From the NCBI RefSeq assembly GCF_003050705.1, contig NZ_QAOG01000003.1, positions 310,001 to 374,000 of the forward strand: 64,000 nt of DNA, read 5' to 3'. Below the pieces are notes generated by a model. That model made no database searches. It saw nothing but the letters and a program-made list of their open reading frames with translations, and had not been told where the DNA came from. Within the stretch, counting starts at the first letter, position 1. Each line of letters starts with the position of its first letter. Position numbers and translations under genes: made by a program. The DNA comes from Sphingomonas aurantiaca. Its GTDB lineage: Bacteria > Pseudomonadota > Alphaproteobacteria > Sphingomonadales > Sphingomonadaceae. This document shows positions 29,998-40,608 of this stretch, one piece after another.

Positions 29998-32835
29998 TTA
30001 CCGCAACGTTGCCGTGTCGAGCTTCAACGCGGCTTCGGGGATCACCTCGACCGACGGATAAGCCTTGCGCAGCGGTTCGATGAACTGCTTCGCATCGCCG
30101 ACCACGACGATGCTCGCCTCTTTCGGATCGAGCAGCGCGGTGGCTGCCGCCTGCACCGCCGCCGGATCGACTGCACCGACCGCGCCCGTGTACCGCTGCA
30201 ATTCACCGAGCGGCACGTCGTTCTGGACATAGGCGCCGAGGATACCGGCGACGCCGGACGTCGTCTCGATCCCGCGTCCGAAATTGCCGACGAGCACCGC
30301 CTTGCGCGTGTCGAGTTCGGCGGTCGGGACGGGCGCCGATCCAAGCCGCGTCATCTCGGCGGCGATCAGCGTCACGACCTCGGCCGCCGTGGGATTCTTG
30401 GTCTGCGTCCTCGCGGCGATCGTGCCCTGCGTCTTGCCCGCGTCCAGCCCGCTGCTCGCGCCATAGGCCAGCCCCCGCTTGATGCGGATCTCCTGGTTCA
30501 GTCGCGATGAAAATCCACCGCCAAGCACCGTGTTACCGACCGCGAGCGGATAATAGCGCGGGTCGCGTCGCGCGATCGCCGGCCGGGCCACGACGACGCC
30601 AGCCTGACCCGCCTCGGGCATGTCGACGACGATGACACGAGGCTTCGGGTACACGACGGCGGGCGCCGTGGCCGCCGCTACGCCGGCAGATTTCCAGCCA
30701 CCGAACCTTGCCTCCGCCAAGGCCTTTGCGCGCGCCGTGGTGACGTCGCCGACCATGATGAGTGTTGCCTGGCCCGGCTGGAAACTGCGCGCATAGGCAG
30801 CGACAATGTCGGGGCGGGTGATTGCGCGCAACGACAGCGGCGTACCCCCGGTGGGCGCGCCATAAGGCGAGGCGCCGAGCACCGCACGATCTGCCACAAG
30901 CCCTGCGACCTGCGCTGGGTCCTTCAACGCCAACGTGACCGCGTCGATCTGCTGCGTCCGCGCCCGCTCGATCTCGTCGGTGGCAAAGGCTGGGTTGACC
31001 GCAACGTCCGCGAGGATCGCCATCGCCGGATCGAGCTGGTCCGACTTCACCGTCACCGCGACCGACGCGCCGTCGCTCCCTGCGTCGCTGCCGATCGCGC
31101 CGCCAAGCCCTTCGATAGCGCGCGCGATCTGCGTCGCGGAGCGCGTCTTGGTACCCTTGGTCATCAACTCGGCGGTCAGGTTGCTGACGCCGGGGCGGTT
31201 CGCGGGATCGGTAGCTGCACCGCCGGCGGTCACCAGATAGGCGGTGACGATCGGCAGGTCGTGCCGCTCCACCGTGACCAGCCGCATGCCGTTGGCGAGA
31301 CGGACCTCGACGGGCTGCGGGATCGTCGGCGATACGGGTGCGCTAGGGGCAGGGGGCTGGACGCGTTGTCCGTCCGGCGCGGGCGTCACGATCGCGACAT
31401 TGGCCGGCGCCGTCAGGTCGGCAACCCGAACGGTCGGCGCCACCGCGATCGTATCGGCGACCGCACCTGAAGGCTTGTCGCCGACCGGCAGATACCGGAT
31501 CGTCGCCGACTGATCGTCGCCGAGATATTTCCGCGCGACCCGCTGGATATCCGCCGCGCTGACCTGGGCGATCGCTGCGAGCTGCTTGTCCGCCGCCTGT
31601 GGATCGCCATCGATCAGCACCGCGGCCGCCAACGTGCTCGCCTTGCCCTCCGCGGTCTCGCGCGACTCGATCGACTGAGTGAGGATCTCGTTCTTCGCCT
31701 CGGCCAGTTCGGCGGCCGTTACCGGGGCATCGCGGAACCGGGCGATCTCGCGCTTCAGCGCTGCTTCCCCGGCCTCGGCCGTCTTGCCGCCCGCGAGGAT
31801 CGCATAGACCACCAGATTGCCGGTCGCCTGCTTCGTATCGAGGAAGGCTTCCGCGGACTGCGCGAGCTGATCGCGGTACACGACGCTCTCGTACAGCCGC
31901 GAACTCTCGCCCGTCGCCAGCACCGCCTTCAGCACCGTCAGCGCAGCGATGTCCGCATCGCGATCCGCGGGGACATGGTAGCTGACCAGTACCGCAGGTA
32001 GCGGCGTGTTGGGCTCGTACACGGTACGCGTCACCGCCTTGGTGCGCGCAGGCTCGGCCACCGTTACCCGCGGGATCGCCACCGATGGCTGCTTGATCCC
32101 CGCGAAATACTGGTCGACCCAGCCGTTCAGCTGCGCAGGATCGAAATTGCCGGACACGACCAGGATCGCATTGTCCGGCCGATAGTAGGTTGCATGGAAG
32201 GCACGTACGTCGTCGATCCCGGCGGCTTCGAGATTTTCAATGCTGCCGATCGTGCCCCGCGCATAGGGATGCGCCGTGTAGGCAAGCGCTGGATAATAGA
32301 GCGAGAACAGCTTGCCGTATGGCCGCGAGAGCGTGCTCTGGCGCAGTTCCTCTTTCACGACGTCGCGTTCCGAGCCGAAGCTCTTGGGCTCGACGACAAG
32401 GCTCGCCATCCGGTCGGCCTCCGCGAACAACAGCCGCTGGAGATGATTGGCGGGGATCACCTCGTAATAATTCGTATAGTCGTCGTTGGTCGACGCGTTG
32501 TTGTAGCCGCCGACGTCCTCGGTCAGCCGGTCCATCTGTTCCGACACAAGGTTGCGCGTCGACTTGAACATGAGATGTTCAAACATGTGCGCGAAGCCGG
32601 ACTTGCCCTTGGGGTCGTCCTTCGATCCGACATCGTACCATACTTGCACCGACACGTTCGGCGTGCCGGTATCGCGGATCGCATAGACGCGCAGCCCGTT
32701 CGGCAGCGTGCGCTGGGTATAGGCGATCGGCTTGACCCCGATCTGTCGGGGTGCCTGGCCGGGCGCGGTCTGCGCCGCCGCCGCTACGGGGAAACATGCC
32801 GCGGTGAGCAGCAGAGCGGAGCGGAGGAGGCGCAT
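29998..32835 (-). CDS. M16-family zinc metallopeptidase (two-domain, pitrilysin-like)
   Basis: 945 residues with a signal peptide (MRLLRSALLLTAACFPVAAA), so it acts outside the cytoplasm. The first half has the inverted zinc motif HMFEH at residues 83-87 and the third ligand Glu near residue 163 (VVKEELRQ). The second half repeats the fold without the zinc motif (SNLTAELMTKG), as usual for M16 proteins where it closes the chamber. It probably degrades short peptides in the periplasm. Neighbours (a small membrane protein and tgt) lie on the same strand. Confidence 0.92.
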   Translation of the reverse strand: MRLLRSALLLTAACFPVAAAAQTAPGQAPRQIGVKPIAYTQRTLPNGLRVYAIRDTGTPNVSVQVWYDVGSKDDPKGKSGFAHMFEHLMFKSTRNLVSEQMDRLTEDVGGYNNASTNDDYTNYYEVIPANHLQRLLFAEADRMASLVVEPKSFGSERDVVKEELRQSTLSRPYGKLFSLYYPALAYTAHPYARGTIGSIENLEAAGIDDVRAFHATYYRPDNAILVVSGNFDPAQLNGWVDQYFAGIKQPSVAIPRVTVAEPARTKAVTRTVYEPNTPLPAVLVSYHVPADRDADIAALTVLKAVLATGESSRLYESVVYRDQLAQSAEAFLDTKQATGNLVVYAILAGGKTAEAGEAALKREIARFRDAPVTAAELAEAKNEILTQSIESRETAEGKASTLAAAVLIDGDPQAADKQLAAIAQVSAADIQRVARKYLGDDQSATIRYLPVGDKPSGAVADTIAVAPTVRVADLTAPANVAIVTPAPDGQRVQPPAPSAPVSPTIPQPVEVRLANGMRLVTVERHDLPIVTAYLVTAGGAATDPANRPGVSNLTAELMTKGTKTRSATQIARAIEGLGGAIGSDAGSDGASVAVTVKSDQLDPAMAILADVAVNPAFATDEIERARTQQIDAVTLALKDPAQVAGLVADRAVLGASPYGAPTGGTPLSLRAITRPDIVAAYARSFQPGQATLIMVGDVTTARAKALAEARFGGWKSAGVAAATAPAVVYPKPRVIVVDMPEAGQAGVVVARPAIARRDPRYYPLAVGNTVLGGGFSSRLNQEIRIKRGLAYGASSGLDAGKTQGTIAARTQTKNPTAAEVVTLIAAEMTRLGSAPVPTAELDTRKAVLVGNFGRGIETTSGVAGILGAYVQNDVPLGELQRYTGAVGAVDPAAVQAAATALLDPKEASIVVVGDAKQFIEPLRKAYPSVEVIPEAALKLDTATLR

Positions 32836-32843
32836 CGAGGTCC

Positions 32844-33041
32844 CTACTTGTTGCGGTTGGCGAACAGCACCGCACCGGCGATGGCCGCAGACCCGATCCC
32901 GACGCCGAGACCGATCTTGGCGAGCGGCCAGCTCTTCGCCTTTTCGACCGCGTTGTGTGCGACCGCTTCCGCCTGCAACTTCGCTTCCTTCGCTGCAGCG
33001 AGGATCTCGTTCGGGGTGTCGCTATCGATCGGCTTGGTCAT
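32844..33041 (-). CDS. Small membrane protein of unknown function
   Basis: 65 residues: an amphipathic helical N-terminus ([20 protein letters not shown]) and one membrane helix near residues 41-61 ([20 protein letters not shown]) with a short basic end. Its start overlaps the tgt stop by four bases, so it is coupled to tgt, with the M16 peptidase gene eight bases downstream. Family not recognised. Confidence 0.8.
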   Translation of the reverse strand: MTKPIDSDTPNEILAAAKEAKLQAEAVAHNAVEKAKSWPLAKIGLGVGIGSAAIAGAVLFANRNK

Positions 33042-34186
33042 GTCTGTTCTCCTTCACTCTTCCGCACGTACTGCGCGCGGAACGCGTTCGCGAACTGCGT
33101 CAACGCACTAGCAGCGATCGCCGCCCGCAGGTCCGCCATCAATGTCTCATAAAACCAGATATTATGCTCGGTCATCAACATCGCGCCGAGCATTTCACCC
33201 GATCGGACGAGGTGATGCAGATACGCCCGGCTCCACGTCGCGCACACGGGGCAGGGGCAGGCGGGGTCGAGCGGCCCGGTATCCTCGCCGAACTTGGCGT
33301 TGCGGATATTGATCGGCCCGGTCCGCGTGAAGGCCTGGCCGGTGCGGCCCGACCGGGTCGGCATCACGCAATCGAACATGTCGATCCCGCGCTCGACCGC
33401 GCCGACGATATCGTCGGGCTTGCCGACGCCCATCAGATAGCGCGGCTTGTCGACCGGCAACTGGTCCGGCGCGAAGTCGAGGCAGCCGAACATCGCTTCC
33501 TGGCCCTCGCCGACCGCCAGCCCGCCGACCGCATAGCCGTCGAAGCCGATGTCTATCAGCGCATCTGCCGACGATTTGCGGAACCCCTCGTTCAGCGCAC
33601 CCTGCTGGATCCCGAAGATCGCGTTGTTCTCGGCATGCGCTTCGCCGCTGTCGAATGCTGCGCGCGATCGCCTGGCCCAGCGCATCGATCGCTCCATCGC
33701 CGCGGCCTGCACCTCGCGCGTCGAGGTCGTCGGCACGAGTTCGTCGAACGCCATGACGATGTTCGAGCCGAGCAGCCGCTGGATCTCGATCGACCGCTCG
33801 GGGCTCAGCAGATGTCGCGTCCCGTCGAGATGCGACTTGAACGACACGCCTTCCTCGGACCGCTTGGTCAGGTCGGCGAGACTCATCACCTGGTAGCCGC
33901 CGGAATCGGTCAGGATCGGCTTCGACCAGCCTGAAAACGCGTGCAGCCCGCCCAGCCGCGCAACGCGCTCGGCACCCGGCCGCAGCATCAGGTGATAGGT
34001 GTTGCCGAGGATGATGTCCGCGCCGGCGCCGACCACGTCGGCAGGCTTCATCCCCTTGACGGTGGCGGCCGTGCCGACCGGCATGAACGCAGGCGTGCGG
34101 ATGTCGCCGCGCTGCATCGCGATGACGCCGGTGCGCGCCTTGCCGTCGGTGGCGGAGATCGTGAAGTCGAAACGGGGACGGGTCAT
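33038..34186 (-). CDS. tgt: tRNA-guanine transglycosylase
   Basis: 382 residues. It swaps guanine-34 of certain tRNAs for the queuosine precursor preQ1. Seen: the substrate site [27 protein letters not shown] containing the nucleophilic Asp region, and zinc ligands CPCPVC followed by the His in YLHHL. queA, the next enzyme of the pathway, is encoded just upstream on the same strand, with one EF-hand gene between them. Confidence 0.97.
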   Translation of the reverse strand: MTRPRFDFTISATDGKARTGVIAMQRGDIRTPAFMPVGTAATVKGMKPADVVGAGADIILGNTYHLMLRPGAERVARLGGLHAFSGWSKPILTDSGGYQVMSLADLTKRSEEGVSFKSHLDGTRHLLSPERSIEIQRLLGSNIVMAFDELVPTTSTREVQAAAMERSMRWARRSRAAFDSGEAHAENNAIFGIQQGALNEGFRKSSADALIDIGFDGYAVGGLAVGEGQEAMFGCLDFAPDQLPVDKPRYLMGVGKPDDIVGAVERGIDMFDCVMPTRSGRTGQAFTRTGPINIRNAKFGEDTGPLDPACPCPVCATWSRAYLHHLVRSGEMLGAMLMTEHNIWFYETLMADLRAAIAASALTQFANAFRAQYVRKSEGEQT

Positions 34187-34190
34187 GATG

Positions 34191-34658
34191 TCAGTTTTTC
34201 TTGCGGATGCCGTAACGCTCGCCGGGGGCGGCGGCGCGGATCGTGATGAGTTCGGAGCGGGTCAGGATGCCGTCCTTGTCGCGGTCGAACCGCGTGAAGA
34301 ACTGCGCGAACCGGGTCTGCAGTTCGGCGAGCGTGATCCGGTTGTCGCCATCGCGATCGACCTCGAACGGGCTCGGCAACGCGTTGCGATCGCCCAGCCA
34401 GGCCTGCGCCCAGTCGGCATAGGCAATATAACCGATCGAACCCGATGCGGCCCCCTCGGCGGTTGCATAGCTGCGCGCGACGCATGCGGTCAGCTCGGGC
34501 TGGGTGACGCGGCCATCGCCGTTCGCATCGCACGCGGCGATGAACAGCGCGGCCGGCTCGGCGAAGATCGTCGCTGGCGGCTGCGGCGTGCCTGCGGGCG
34601 GCGGGGCGGCCGGTATGGCCTGCAACAAGGCGAGGGCGAGCAGCATGCCGCCCGTCAT
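34191..34658 (-). CDS. EF-hand calcium-binding protein
   Basis: 155 residues. Three EF-hand loops are visible: [26 protein letters not shown] and [13 protein letters not shown], each with Asp/Asn at the metal positions and Glu at the end. The N-terminus ([20 protein letters not shown]) looks like a signal peptide, so the protein is probably periplasmic. The ATG overlaps the queA stop by four bases (ATGA). Its placement between queA and tgt is most likely a matter of operon packing. Confidence 0.85.
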   Translation of the reverse strand: MTGGMLLALALLQAIPAAPPPAGTPQPPATIFAEPAALFIAACDANGDGRVTQPELTACVARSYATAEGAASGSIGYIAYADWAQAWLGDRNALPSPFEVDRDGDNRITLAELQTRFAQFFTRFDRDKDGILTRSELITIRAAAPGERYGIRKKN

Positions 34659-35680
34659 GGCAGCAGAAGCGAGGCGTCGCCATAGCTGTAGAAGCGATAG
34701 CCGCCTGCGATCGCATGGGCGTACGCCGCTTGCATCCGCTCGCGTCCCATCAGCGCGGAGACGAGCATGAACAGCGTCGAGCGCGGCAGGTGGAAATTGG
34801 TCATCAGCCCGTCGATCCCGCGGAACCGGTATCCCGGCGTGATGAAGATCGCGGTGTCGCCGTCGAACGGCAGGATCACGTCGTCTTCGCCGGTCGCGCT
34901 CTCGATCAGCCGCAGCGACGTCGTCCCGACCGCGATCACGCGACCGCCGCCCGCGCGCACCGCGTTCAGCCGGTCGGCGGTCGCGGCATCGATCCGGCCC
35001 CATTCGGCGTGCATCCGGTGCTCGGTCGTGTCGGTCGCCTTGACCGGCAGGAACGTCCCCGCGCCGACGTGCAGCGTCAGCGTGGCATGGCCGATCCCGG
35101 CCGCCTCGAGCGCCGCCATCAGCGCGGGCGTGAAATGCAGCGCCGCGGTCGGTGCGGCCACCGCGCCCGGTTCGGCAGCGAACATCGTCTGGTAATCGTC
35201 CGCGTCGCGTTCGTCGGTCGGGCGCTTGCCCGCAATGTACGGGGGCAGCGGCATGTGACCCGCGCGTTCGAGCAGCAGCTCGACCGGCTCGTCGCCCGCG
35301 AACACCAGGGCGTAGCTGCCGTCATCCTCGCGATCGACCGCCGCTGCGCTGACGCCGTTGCCGAAATCGATCACGTCGCCGTCGCGCAGTCGCCGCGCGT
35401 TGCGAATGAACGCGCGCCATCGCCGCGGCCCCTCGCGCTTATGCAGCGTCGCACCGATCTTCGCGTCGCCGCGCCGCCCGTCGAGCTGCGCCGGGATCAC
35501 GCGCGTATCGTTGAAGACGAGAATGTCGCCGCGTCGCAGCGACGAAGGCAGGTCCGCGACGCCCGCATCGCGCGTGGCGTCACCTTCGAGCACCAGCATC
35601 CGTGCAGCATCGCGCGGCGCCGCGGGGCGGAGCGCGATGTTGGCAGGTGGCAGGTCGAAGTCGAAAAGGTCGACGTTCAA
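34655..35680 (-). CDS. queA: S-adenosylmethionine:tRNA ribosyltransferase-isomerase
   Basis: 341 residues, the family length. It transfers and isomerises the ribose of SAM onto preQ1-tRNA to give epoxyqueuosine. Seen: N-terminal [35 protein letters not shown], and [17 protein letters not shown]. The TTG at 35680 gives the standard N-terminus; longer frames upstream only add unrelated residues. It follows the cyclophilin gene by seven bases. Confidence 0.96.
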   Translation of the reverse strand: MNVDLFDFDLPPANIALRPAAPRDAARMLVLEGDATRDAGVADLPSSLRRGDILVFNDTRVIPAQLDGRRGDAKIGATLHKREGPRRWRAFIRNARRLRDGDVIDFGNGVSAAAVDREDDGSYALVFAGDEPVELLLERAGHMPLPPYIAGKRPTDERDADDYQTMFAAEPGAVAAPTAALHFTPALMAALEAAGIGHATLTLHVGAGTFLPVKATDTTEHRMHAEWGRIDAATADRLNAVRAGGGRVIAVGTTSLRLIESATGEDDVILPFDGDTAIFITPGYRFRGIDGLMTNFHLPRSTLFMLVSALMGRERMQAAYAHAIAGGYRFYSYGDASLLLP

Positions 35681-35687
35681 CGGAGTC

Positions 35688-36410
35688 TCACTTCTTCGCA
35701 GGAGCCTTCTTGGCCGGTGCCTTGCGGGTGGCGGGCGCAAGCTTGGGCTTGGCCGCATCCGGACCGCTCGCCGTGCCCGGCAACGTCACCGGCGCACCCA
35801 GTGCGGCCGGGGGCGGACCCGCGACATAAGCGGGGGGATTGTCGGCGGCGATATAGGCATGGACGATGCGCGACGGGTTCGCCGGCGGCTCGCCGCGCTG
35901 GATCGCGTCGACATATTGCATCCCGTCGAGCACGCGCCCGAACACGGTGTACTTCTTGTCGAGGCTCAGGCGCGGCTGGAACACGATGAAGAACTGGCTG
36001 TTCGCGCTGTCCTCCTTGTCCGAGCGTGCAGCCGACACTGCCCCGCGGACGTGCGGCAGGTAATTGAACTCGGCCTTCACGTCGGGCAGCGTCGAGCCGC
36101 CGGTACCGTCACCCTTGGGATCGCCGCCCTGCGCCATGAACCCGTCAATCACGCGGTGAAACGCGAGCCCGTCATAAAAATGCTGGCGGGTCAGCGTCTT
36201 GATCCGCTCGACCATCAGCGGCGCGACATCGGGTCGCAGCCAGATCGTCACGCGGCCGCCGGTCGAGAGATCGAGCAGCAGCAGATTCTGCGTATCGGTT
36301 GTGAGGGGTGGCGTCGCGCGCGCGGGGGCGGCAACGACATTCTTCTGCGCCGCGACCGGCACCGTGACCAGGCACCCGAGCAACGCGAACATTCCGACGA
36401 AAAAGCGCAT
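35688..36410 (-). CDS. Secreted cyclophilin-type peptidyl-prolyl isomerase
   Basis: 240 residues. Signal peptide [20 protein letters not shown] followed by AQ. The cyclophilin domain covers residues ~45-200: [20 protein letters not shown] (the catalytic Arg in FHRV), [12 protein letters not shown] and [11 protein letters not shown]. It catalyses proline isomerisation of periplasmic proteins. The C-terminus is a Lys/Ala-rich tail ([12 protein letters not shown]) that could bind wall or nucleic acid polymers; that is unusual for this family but frequent in GC-rich genomes. Confidence 0.93.
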   Translation of the reverse strand: MRFFVGMFALLGCLVTVPVAAQKNVVAAPARATPPLTTDTQNLLLLDLSTGGRVTIWLRPDVAPLMVERIKTLTRQHFYDGLAFHRVIDGFMAQGGDPKGDGTGGSTLPDVKAEFNYLPHVRGAVSAARSDKEDSANSQFFIVFQPRLSLDKKYTVFGRVLDGMQYVDAIQRGEPPANPSRIVHAYIAADNPPAYVAGPPPAALGAPVTLPGTASGPDAAKPKLAPATRKAPAKKAPAKK

Positions 36411-36520
36411 CAAATTCCCACTCGCAAGAGGCCCGGCGCAACCAGGCTGCCGCCACTTAGAGCAAATCCCCGCTTGCGCCAATCTGAACGTGCCGGCTCT
36501 TTGTCCCGAGCATGCCGGGG

Positions 36521-37699
36521 TTATGCGGTCACGATTTCGGGCAGGATCGCGTCCAGCAACAGGGCGCCCGCTTCGGTGACGCGGAGCCGACCCGGCATGT
36601 GCTCGATCAGCCCCAGCTGCTCCAGGCGTGCCACGGCCGCCATGTCGACCGGAACCACGCCGGCATTCAGCCCGGTGATCCGGTCGAGGTCGACGCCTTC
36701 GGCCAGCCGCAGGCCCATCAGCAACGCCTCGGTCGCGCGGGTTGCAGGCGAAAGCGGATCCTCCACTTCCATGCCATGGCCATTGCGCTCGATCGCGGCC
36801 AGCCAGTTCTCCGGCTTCTTCCGCCGCACCGTGGCTAGCCCACCACGCCGTCCATGCGCGCCCGGACCGATGCCGGCGTAATCCTGATACCGCCAGTAAG
36901 CGAGGTTGTGGCGGCTCTCGGACCCGGGCCGTGCGTGGTTCGACGTCTCGTAAGCCGGCAGCCCGGCTGCGGCCGTATCGGCACGCGTCGCCTCGAACAG
37001 ATCGGCGGCCGAGTCGCCGTCGGGGATCACGATCCGTCCCGCCAATGCCTCGGTCGCGAAGCGCGTGCCGGGCTCGATCGTGAGCTGGTACAGCGACAGA
37101 TGCTCGGTGCCGAAACTCAGCGCGCGCGCCAACTCGGTCCGCCACGCGGCGAGCCGTTGCCCCGGCAGCGCATAGATCAGGTCGAAGCTCACGCGCGGGA
37201 ATACGCTCTGCGCCGTGGCCAGCGCGGCCTGGCCCTCGTTCACGTCATGCGCGCGCCCGAGGAACTTCAACGCAGCATCGTCGAGCGATTGCAGCCCGAG
37301 CGACACTCGGTTGACCCCGGCGCGCGCGAGATCCGCAAACCGCGCGGCCTCGACCGAGGAGGGGTTGGCCTCCAGCGTGATCTCGATCCCGTCCGCGAAC
37401 CCCCAGGCCTTCTCGGCCGCGTCCAGCACCGCCGCGACCGTTGACGGCGGCATCAGCGACGGCGTGCCGCCGCCGAAGAAGATCGACTGCAATTTTCGCC
37501 CGGGCAGTACGCGCGCCTCATGCGCAAGGTCGGTGATCAGCGCGGCGCGCCACGCGGCCTGGTCCACCTCCTCGCGGACATGGCTGTTGAAATCGCAATA
37601 GGGGCATTTCGACACGCAGAAGGGCCAATGGACGTAGAGTGCCAGATCGGACGAGCGCGGAGGGCTTGGTGTTTGGGATGCGGGCATTATCTGGCGCAT
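36521..37699 (-). CDS. hemW: HemW-type radical SAM haem chaperone
   Basis: 392 residues. The radical SAM cluster motif is CVSKCPYCDF near residues 28-37, then FFGGGTPSLM and the C-terminal HemN-like domain (LMGLRLAEGVDLDRI). HemW, formerly annotated as oxygen-independent coproporphyrinogen oxidase, is now known as a haem chaperone; the three-Cys motif without the HemN-specific fourth Cys supports HemW. The start may be 37699 or four codons later (37687); neither has a clear ribosome site. It diverges from the CAP-domain gene with only 31 bases between starts. Confidence 0.9.
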   Translation of the reverse strand: MRQIMPASQTPSPPRSSDLALYVHWPFCVSKCPYCDFNSHVREEVDQAAWRAALITDLAHEARVLPGRKLQSIFFGGGTPSLMPPSTVAAVLDAAEKAWGFADGIEITLEANPSSVEAARFADLARAGVNRVSLGLQSLDDAALKFLGRAHDVNEGQAALATAQSVFPRVSFDLIYALPGQRLAAWRTELARALSFGTEHLSLYQLTIEPGTRFATEALAGRIVIPDGDSAADLFEATRADTAAAGLPAYETSNHARPGSESRHNLAYWRYQDYAGIGPGAHGRRGGLATVRRKKPENWLAAIERNGHGMEVEDPLSPATRATEALLMGLRLAEGVDLDRITGLNAGVVPVDMAAVARLEQLGLIEHMPGRLRVTEAGALLLDAILPEIVTA

Positions 37700-37730
37700 A
37701 TGGTCGCACGAGGCGGTCGAAGGAAGCGCT

Positions 37731-38288
37731 ATGACGGGTCGGTTGGGTTTGGCGGTCGCCGCGGCGCTGATGGTGGCAGGGTGCGCGCAAGGCCCCGAGC
37801 GGGTGGTCGAGCGCCGCGAGACGCAGGCCCCGGCACCGCGTGGGCCCAGCTTGCTGAAGGCCGCGATGATGGACGGTCACAACGCCGCGCGCGCCGCGGT
37901 CGGCGTCGCGCCGCTGACCTGGAGCGATACGCTGGCGACCACCGCGCGCGCCTATGCGGAGGAAATGGCGAGGACGGGCAAGTTCGCCCATGCTCCCCAG
38001 CCGCAGGGCATGACCCGCGAGGGCGAAAACCTCTGGACCGGTACGCGCTACGCCTATGCCTATGCCGAGATGATGGGGCATTGGGTCGCCGAGCAACGCG
38101 ACTTCATCAACATGCCGACACCCGGGTTCAGTCGCACCGGCAAGGTCGAGGATGTCGCGCATTATACGCAGATCGTGTGGCGCGGCTCGACCCAGGTCGG
38201 CTGCGCGATGGCGAGCAACAAGACCGACGATTACCTGGTGTGCCGCTATTCGCCGCCGGGGAACGTGTTCGGCCAGAAAGCCTATTGA
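37731..38288 (+). CDS. CAP-domain (SCP/PR-1-like) lipoprotein
   Basis: 185 residues. Lipobox LMVAGC puts the mature N-terminal Cys at residue 18. The CAP domain is complete: DGHNAARAAVGVAPLTWSD, GENLWTG, HYTQIVWRGSTQVGCAMA and YLVCRYSPPGN. In CAP proteins the His/Glu residues seen here line a central cavity; in bacteria the role is mostly unknown (metal binding or envelope functions are proposed). RBS AAGGAAG before the ATG. Confidence 0.9.
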   Translation: MTGRLGLAVAAALMVAGCAQGPERVVERRETQAPAPRGPSLLKAAMMDGHNAARAAVGVAPLTWSDTLATTARAYAEEMARTGKFAHAPQPQGMTREGENLWTGTRYAYAYAEMMGHWVAEQRDFINMPTPGFSRTGKVEDVAHYTQIVWRGSTQVGCAMASNKTDDYLVCRYSPPGNVFGQKAY

Positions 38289-38363
38289 TCCCAATCAATA
38301 TGGGTCCGATCGCCGACTGAATCGGTGGTATTTTGTTAAGCCGTTCGGGGCTAATGTATTTTA

Positions 38364-39158
38364 ATGAGCTCAGTAACCCCGTCTGACGGCGCGCGTGGCG
38401 GCTGTCCCGGATGTCGCGACGGCGCCGGGTTGTCGTTTACCTTCTCGATGGCGTTCCAGCCGATCGTCGATGCCGACACCGAGACGGTGTTCGCCTATGA
38501 GGCGCTCGTTCGCGGCCCAGAGGGCCAGTCGGCGCAGAGCGTTCTCAGTCAGGTCGACTCGGCGAACCTGTATGCATTCGACCAGCAGTGCCGCGTGCGC
38601 GCGATCGAGACGTCGGTGAAGGCGGGGTTGCTCGATACGTCCGCGCGGCTGTCGATCAATTTCCTGCCAAACGCGGTCTATTCGCCGGCGGCGTGCATCC
38701 AGCTGACGCTGAAGACCGCGGGGGCGGTGGGGATGCCGACCGACCGGCTGATCTTCGAGTTCACCGAGAATGAGGAGATGCTCGATCCCGCGCATGTCGC
38801 CAACATCATCGCGACGTACCAGAAGATGGGCTTCGGCACCGCGCTCGACGATTTCGGCGCGGGGCATGCCGGGCTCAACCTGCTCGCGCGGTTCCAGCCG
38901 GACATCATCAAGCTCGACATGGAGCTGATCCGCGACATCGACACGAGTTCGCCGCGGCGGATCATCGTCGAGGGGATGGTGCGGATGTGCGCCGCGCTCG
39001 GAATTCGGGTGATCGCCGAGGGGGTCGAAACGCTCGGCGAATACGATGCACTCCGCGCGCTCGGCGTACGGTATATCCAGGGATATCTGCTGGCAAAACC
39101 GGCGTTCGAGGCGCTGCCCGCCGTGCAATGGCCGGTGCGGCAAAAGCTGGCGGTCTGA
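38364..39158 (+). CDS. Stand-alone EAL-domain protein (c-di-GMP phosphodiesterase)
   Basis: 264 residues, almost entirely an EAL domain. Catalytic and metal-binding motifs are intact: EALVRG, NFLPNAVY, FEFTENEEM, DDFGAGHAGLNLL, KLDMELIR and IAEGVET; hydrolysis of c-di-GMP to pGpG is expected. The N-terminus has a GGCPGCRDG Cys motif that could bind metal or sense redox state. The gene may counterbalance the cyclase at 17598, but nothing in the sequence links them. Confidence 0.92.
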   Translation: MSSVTPSDGARGGCPGCRDGAGLSFTFSMAFQPIVDADTETVFAYEALVRGPEGQSAQSVLSQVDSANLYAFDQQCRVRAIETSVKAGLLDTSARLSINFLPNAVYSPAACIQLTLKTAGAVGMPTDRLIFEFTENEEMLDPAHVANIIATYQKMGFGTALDDFGAGHAGLNLLARFQPDIIKLDMELIRDIDTSSPRRIIVEGMVRMCAALGIRVIAEGVETLGEYDALRALGVRYIQGYLLAKPAFEALPAVQWPVRQKLAV

Positions 39159-39170
39159 ACGCTTCGCGTC

Positions 39171-39198
39171 CGTCATCCTGACTTTCGTCAGGATGACG
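39171..39198. repeat. Extragenic palindrome, family C (short copy)
   Basis: CGTCATCCTGAC-TTTC-GTCAGGATGACG, a perfect 12-base stem with a four-base loop, between the convergent EAL gene and rdgB. It is one half of the longer copies at 40789 and 49583, and is placed to act as a terminator for both strands. Confidence 0.85.
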
Positions 39199-39239
39199 TA
39201 GAGGGGGTAGGCGGCGGTATGTTGTCCGCCGCCAACAGC

Positions 39240-39875
39240 TCAGAACACCGCGGCTTCGAGCAGCTTGAACGCCTCGTTGCGGTGGCTGATCGCGTTCTTC
39301 GTCTCGTGCGGCAGTTCGGCATAGGTCTGGTCGTAGCCGAGCGGCACGAACACCGGATCATAGCCGAACCCGACATTCCCGCGCGGCGGCCAGACGAGCG
39401 TCCCCTCCGCACGCCCTTCGAACCATTCGACATGGCCATCGGGCCACGCCAGCGCGAGCACGCTGACGAAATGCGCACCGCGGGTCGCATCGGGGCCCTT
39501 TGCCACGACCGCATCCTCGACCTTCTGCATCGCCATCATCCAGTCGCGGCCGGTCGGCGTCTCCGCCCAATCGGCGGTGTAGACGCCCGGATCGCCGTTC
39601 AGCGCATCGACGCACAGCCCGCTATCGTCCGCCAGCGCGGGATAGCCTGACAGGTCGGCCGCCGAGCGCGCCTTCAGTTCGGCATTCGCGAAGAACGTCG
39701 TGCCCGTCTCGATCGGCTCGGGCAGGTCGAGCTCGGCGGCCGAAACGACCTCAAGCCCGCGCCCTTCGAGCAGCGCCGCGATCTCGCGGACCTTGCCCTT
39801 GTTGTGGCTGGCGATGACCAGCTTGCCCGGCTGGAGCTTGCGGATCGCCTGCGGCTCTTTCCCCTCGCCGCTCAT
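39240..39875 (-). CDS. rdgB: Non-canonical purine NTP pyrophosphatase (RdgB/HAM1)
   Basis: 211 residues. It removes ITP, dITP and XTP from the nucleotide pool. Seen: the N-terminal [20 protein letters not shown] nucleotide site, [37 protein letters not shown] and the C-terminal [10 protein letters not shown]. The ATG overlaps the rph stop by four bases, the usual rph-rdgB pairing in alphaproteobacteria. Confidence 0.96.
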   Translation of the reverse strand: MSGEGKEPQAIRKLQPGKLVIASHNKGKVREIAALLEGRGLEVVSAAELDLPEPIETGTTFFANAELKARSAADLSGYPALADDSGLCVDALNGDPGVYTADWAETPTGRDWMMAMQKVEDAVVAKGPDATRGAHFVSVLALAWPDGHVEWFEGRAEGTLVWPPRGNVGFGYDPVFVPLGYDQTYAELPHETKNAISHRNEAFKLLEAAVF

Positions 39876-40588
39876 TTCGCGACGGCCTTCGCCTGCGCGG
39901 CGAAGATATCGGTGCAGCCGATCCGCGCGAGACGCAGCAGGCGGAGCAGCGCCTCCTCGTCATAGGTCGCGCCCTCGGCAGTCGCCTGCGCCTCGGCGAT
40001 GTTGCCGTTTTCGAGCAGGACGAAGTTCGCATCCGCATCCGCGCCCGAATCCTCGATATAGTCGAGGTCGAGCACCGGATTGCCCTGGTAGATGCCGCAG
40101 CTGATCGCCGCGACCTTCTGCGTCAGCGGGTCGGCGGTCAGCTTGCCGCTTGCCAGCAACCCGTCGATCGCGAGCCGCAGCGCGACCCAGCCGCCCGAGA
40201 TCGACGCGGTGCGCGTGCCGCCATCCGCCTGGATCACGTCGCAGTCGATCACGATCTGGCGCTCGCCGAGCAGCTTGAGGTCGACGACCGCGCGAAGGCT
40301 ACGCCCGATCAGCCGCTGGATTTCCTGCGTGCGGCCCGACTGCTTGCCCTTGGCGGCTTCGCGGTTGTTGCGCGTGTTGGTCGCGCGCGGGAGCATGCCG
40401 TATTCAGCGGTCACCCAGCCTTCGCCCTTGCCGCGCATGAACGGTGGGACCTTTTCCTCGACGCTGGCGGTGACGAGCACCTTGGTGTCGCCGAAGCCGA
40501 TCAGGACGGAGCCCTCGGCATGCTTGGTGAAGCGCGGCTCGATCGTGATCTGACGCATCTGGTCTGGGGCGCGGCCGGATGGGCGCAT
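39872..40588 (-). CDS. rph: Ribonuclease PH
   Basis: 238 residues. It trims tRNA 3' ends by phosphorolysis. Seen: [59 protein letters not shown] (phosphate-binding Arg) and [27 protein letters not shown] eight bases before the ATG. It diverges from hrcA, the common gene order in alphaproteobacteria. Confidence 0.97.
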   Translation of the reverse strand: MRPSGRAPDQMRQITIEPRFTKHAEGSVLIGFGDTKVLVTASVEEKVPPFMRGKGEGWVTAEYGMLPRATNTRNNREAAKGKQSGRTQEIQRLIGRSLRAVVDLKLLGERQIVIDCDVIQADGGTRTASISGGWVALRLAIDGLLASGKLTADPLTQKVAAISCGIYQGNPVLDLDYIEDSGADADANFVLLENGNIAEAQATAEGATYDEEALLRLLRLARIGCTDIFAAQAKAVAK

Positions 40589-40608
40589 GATGTATTCCTA
40601 AAATTCTT

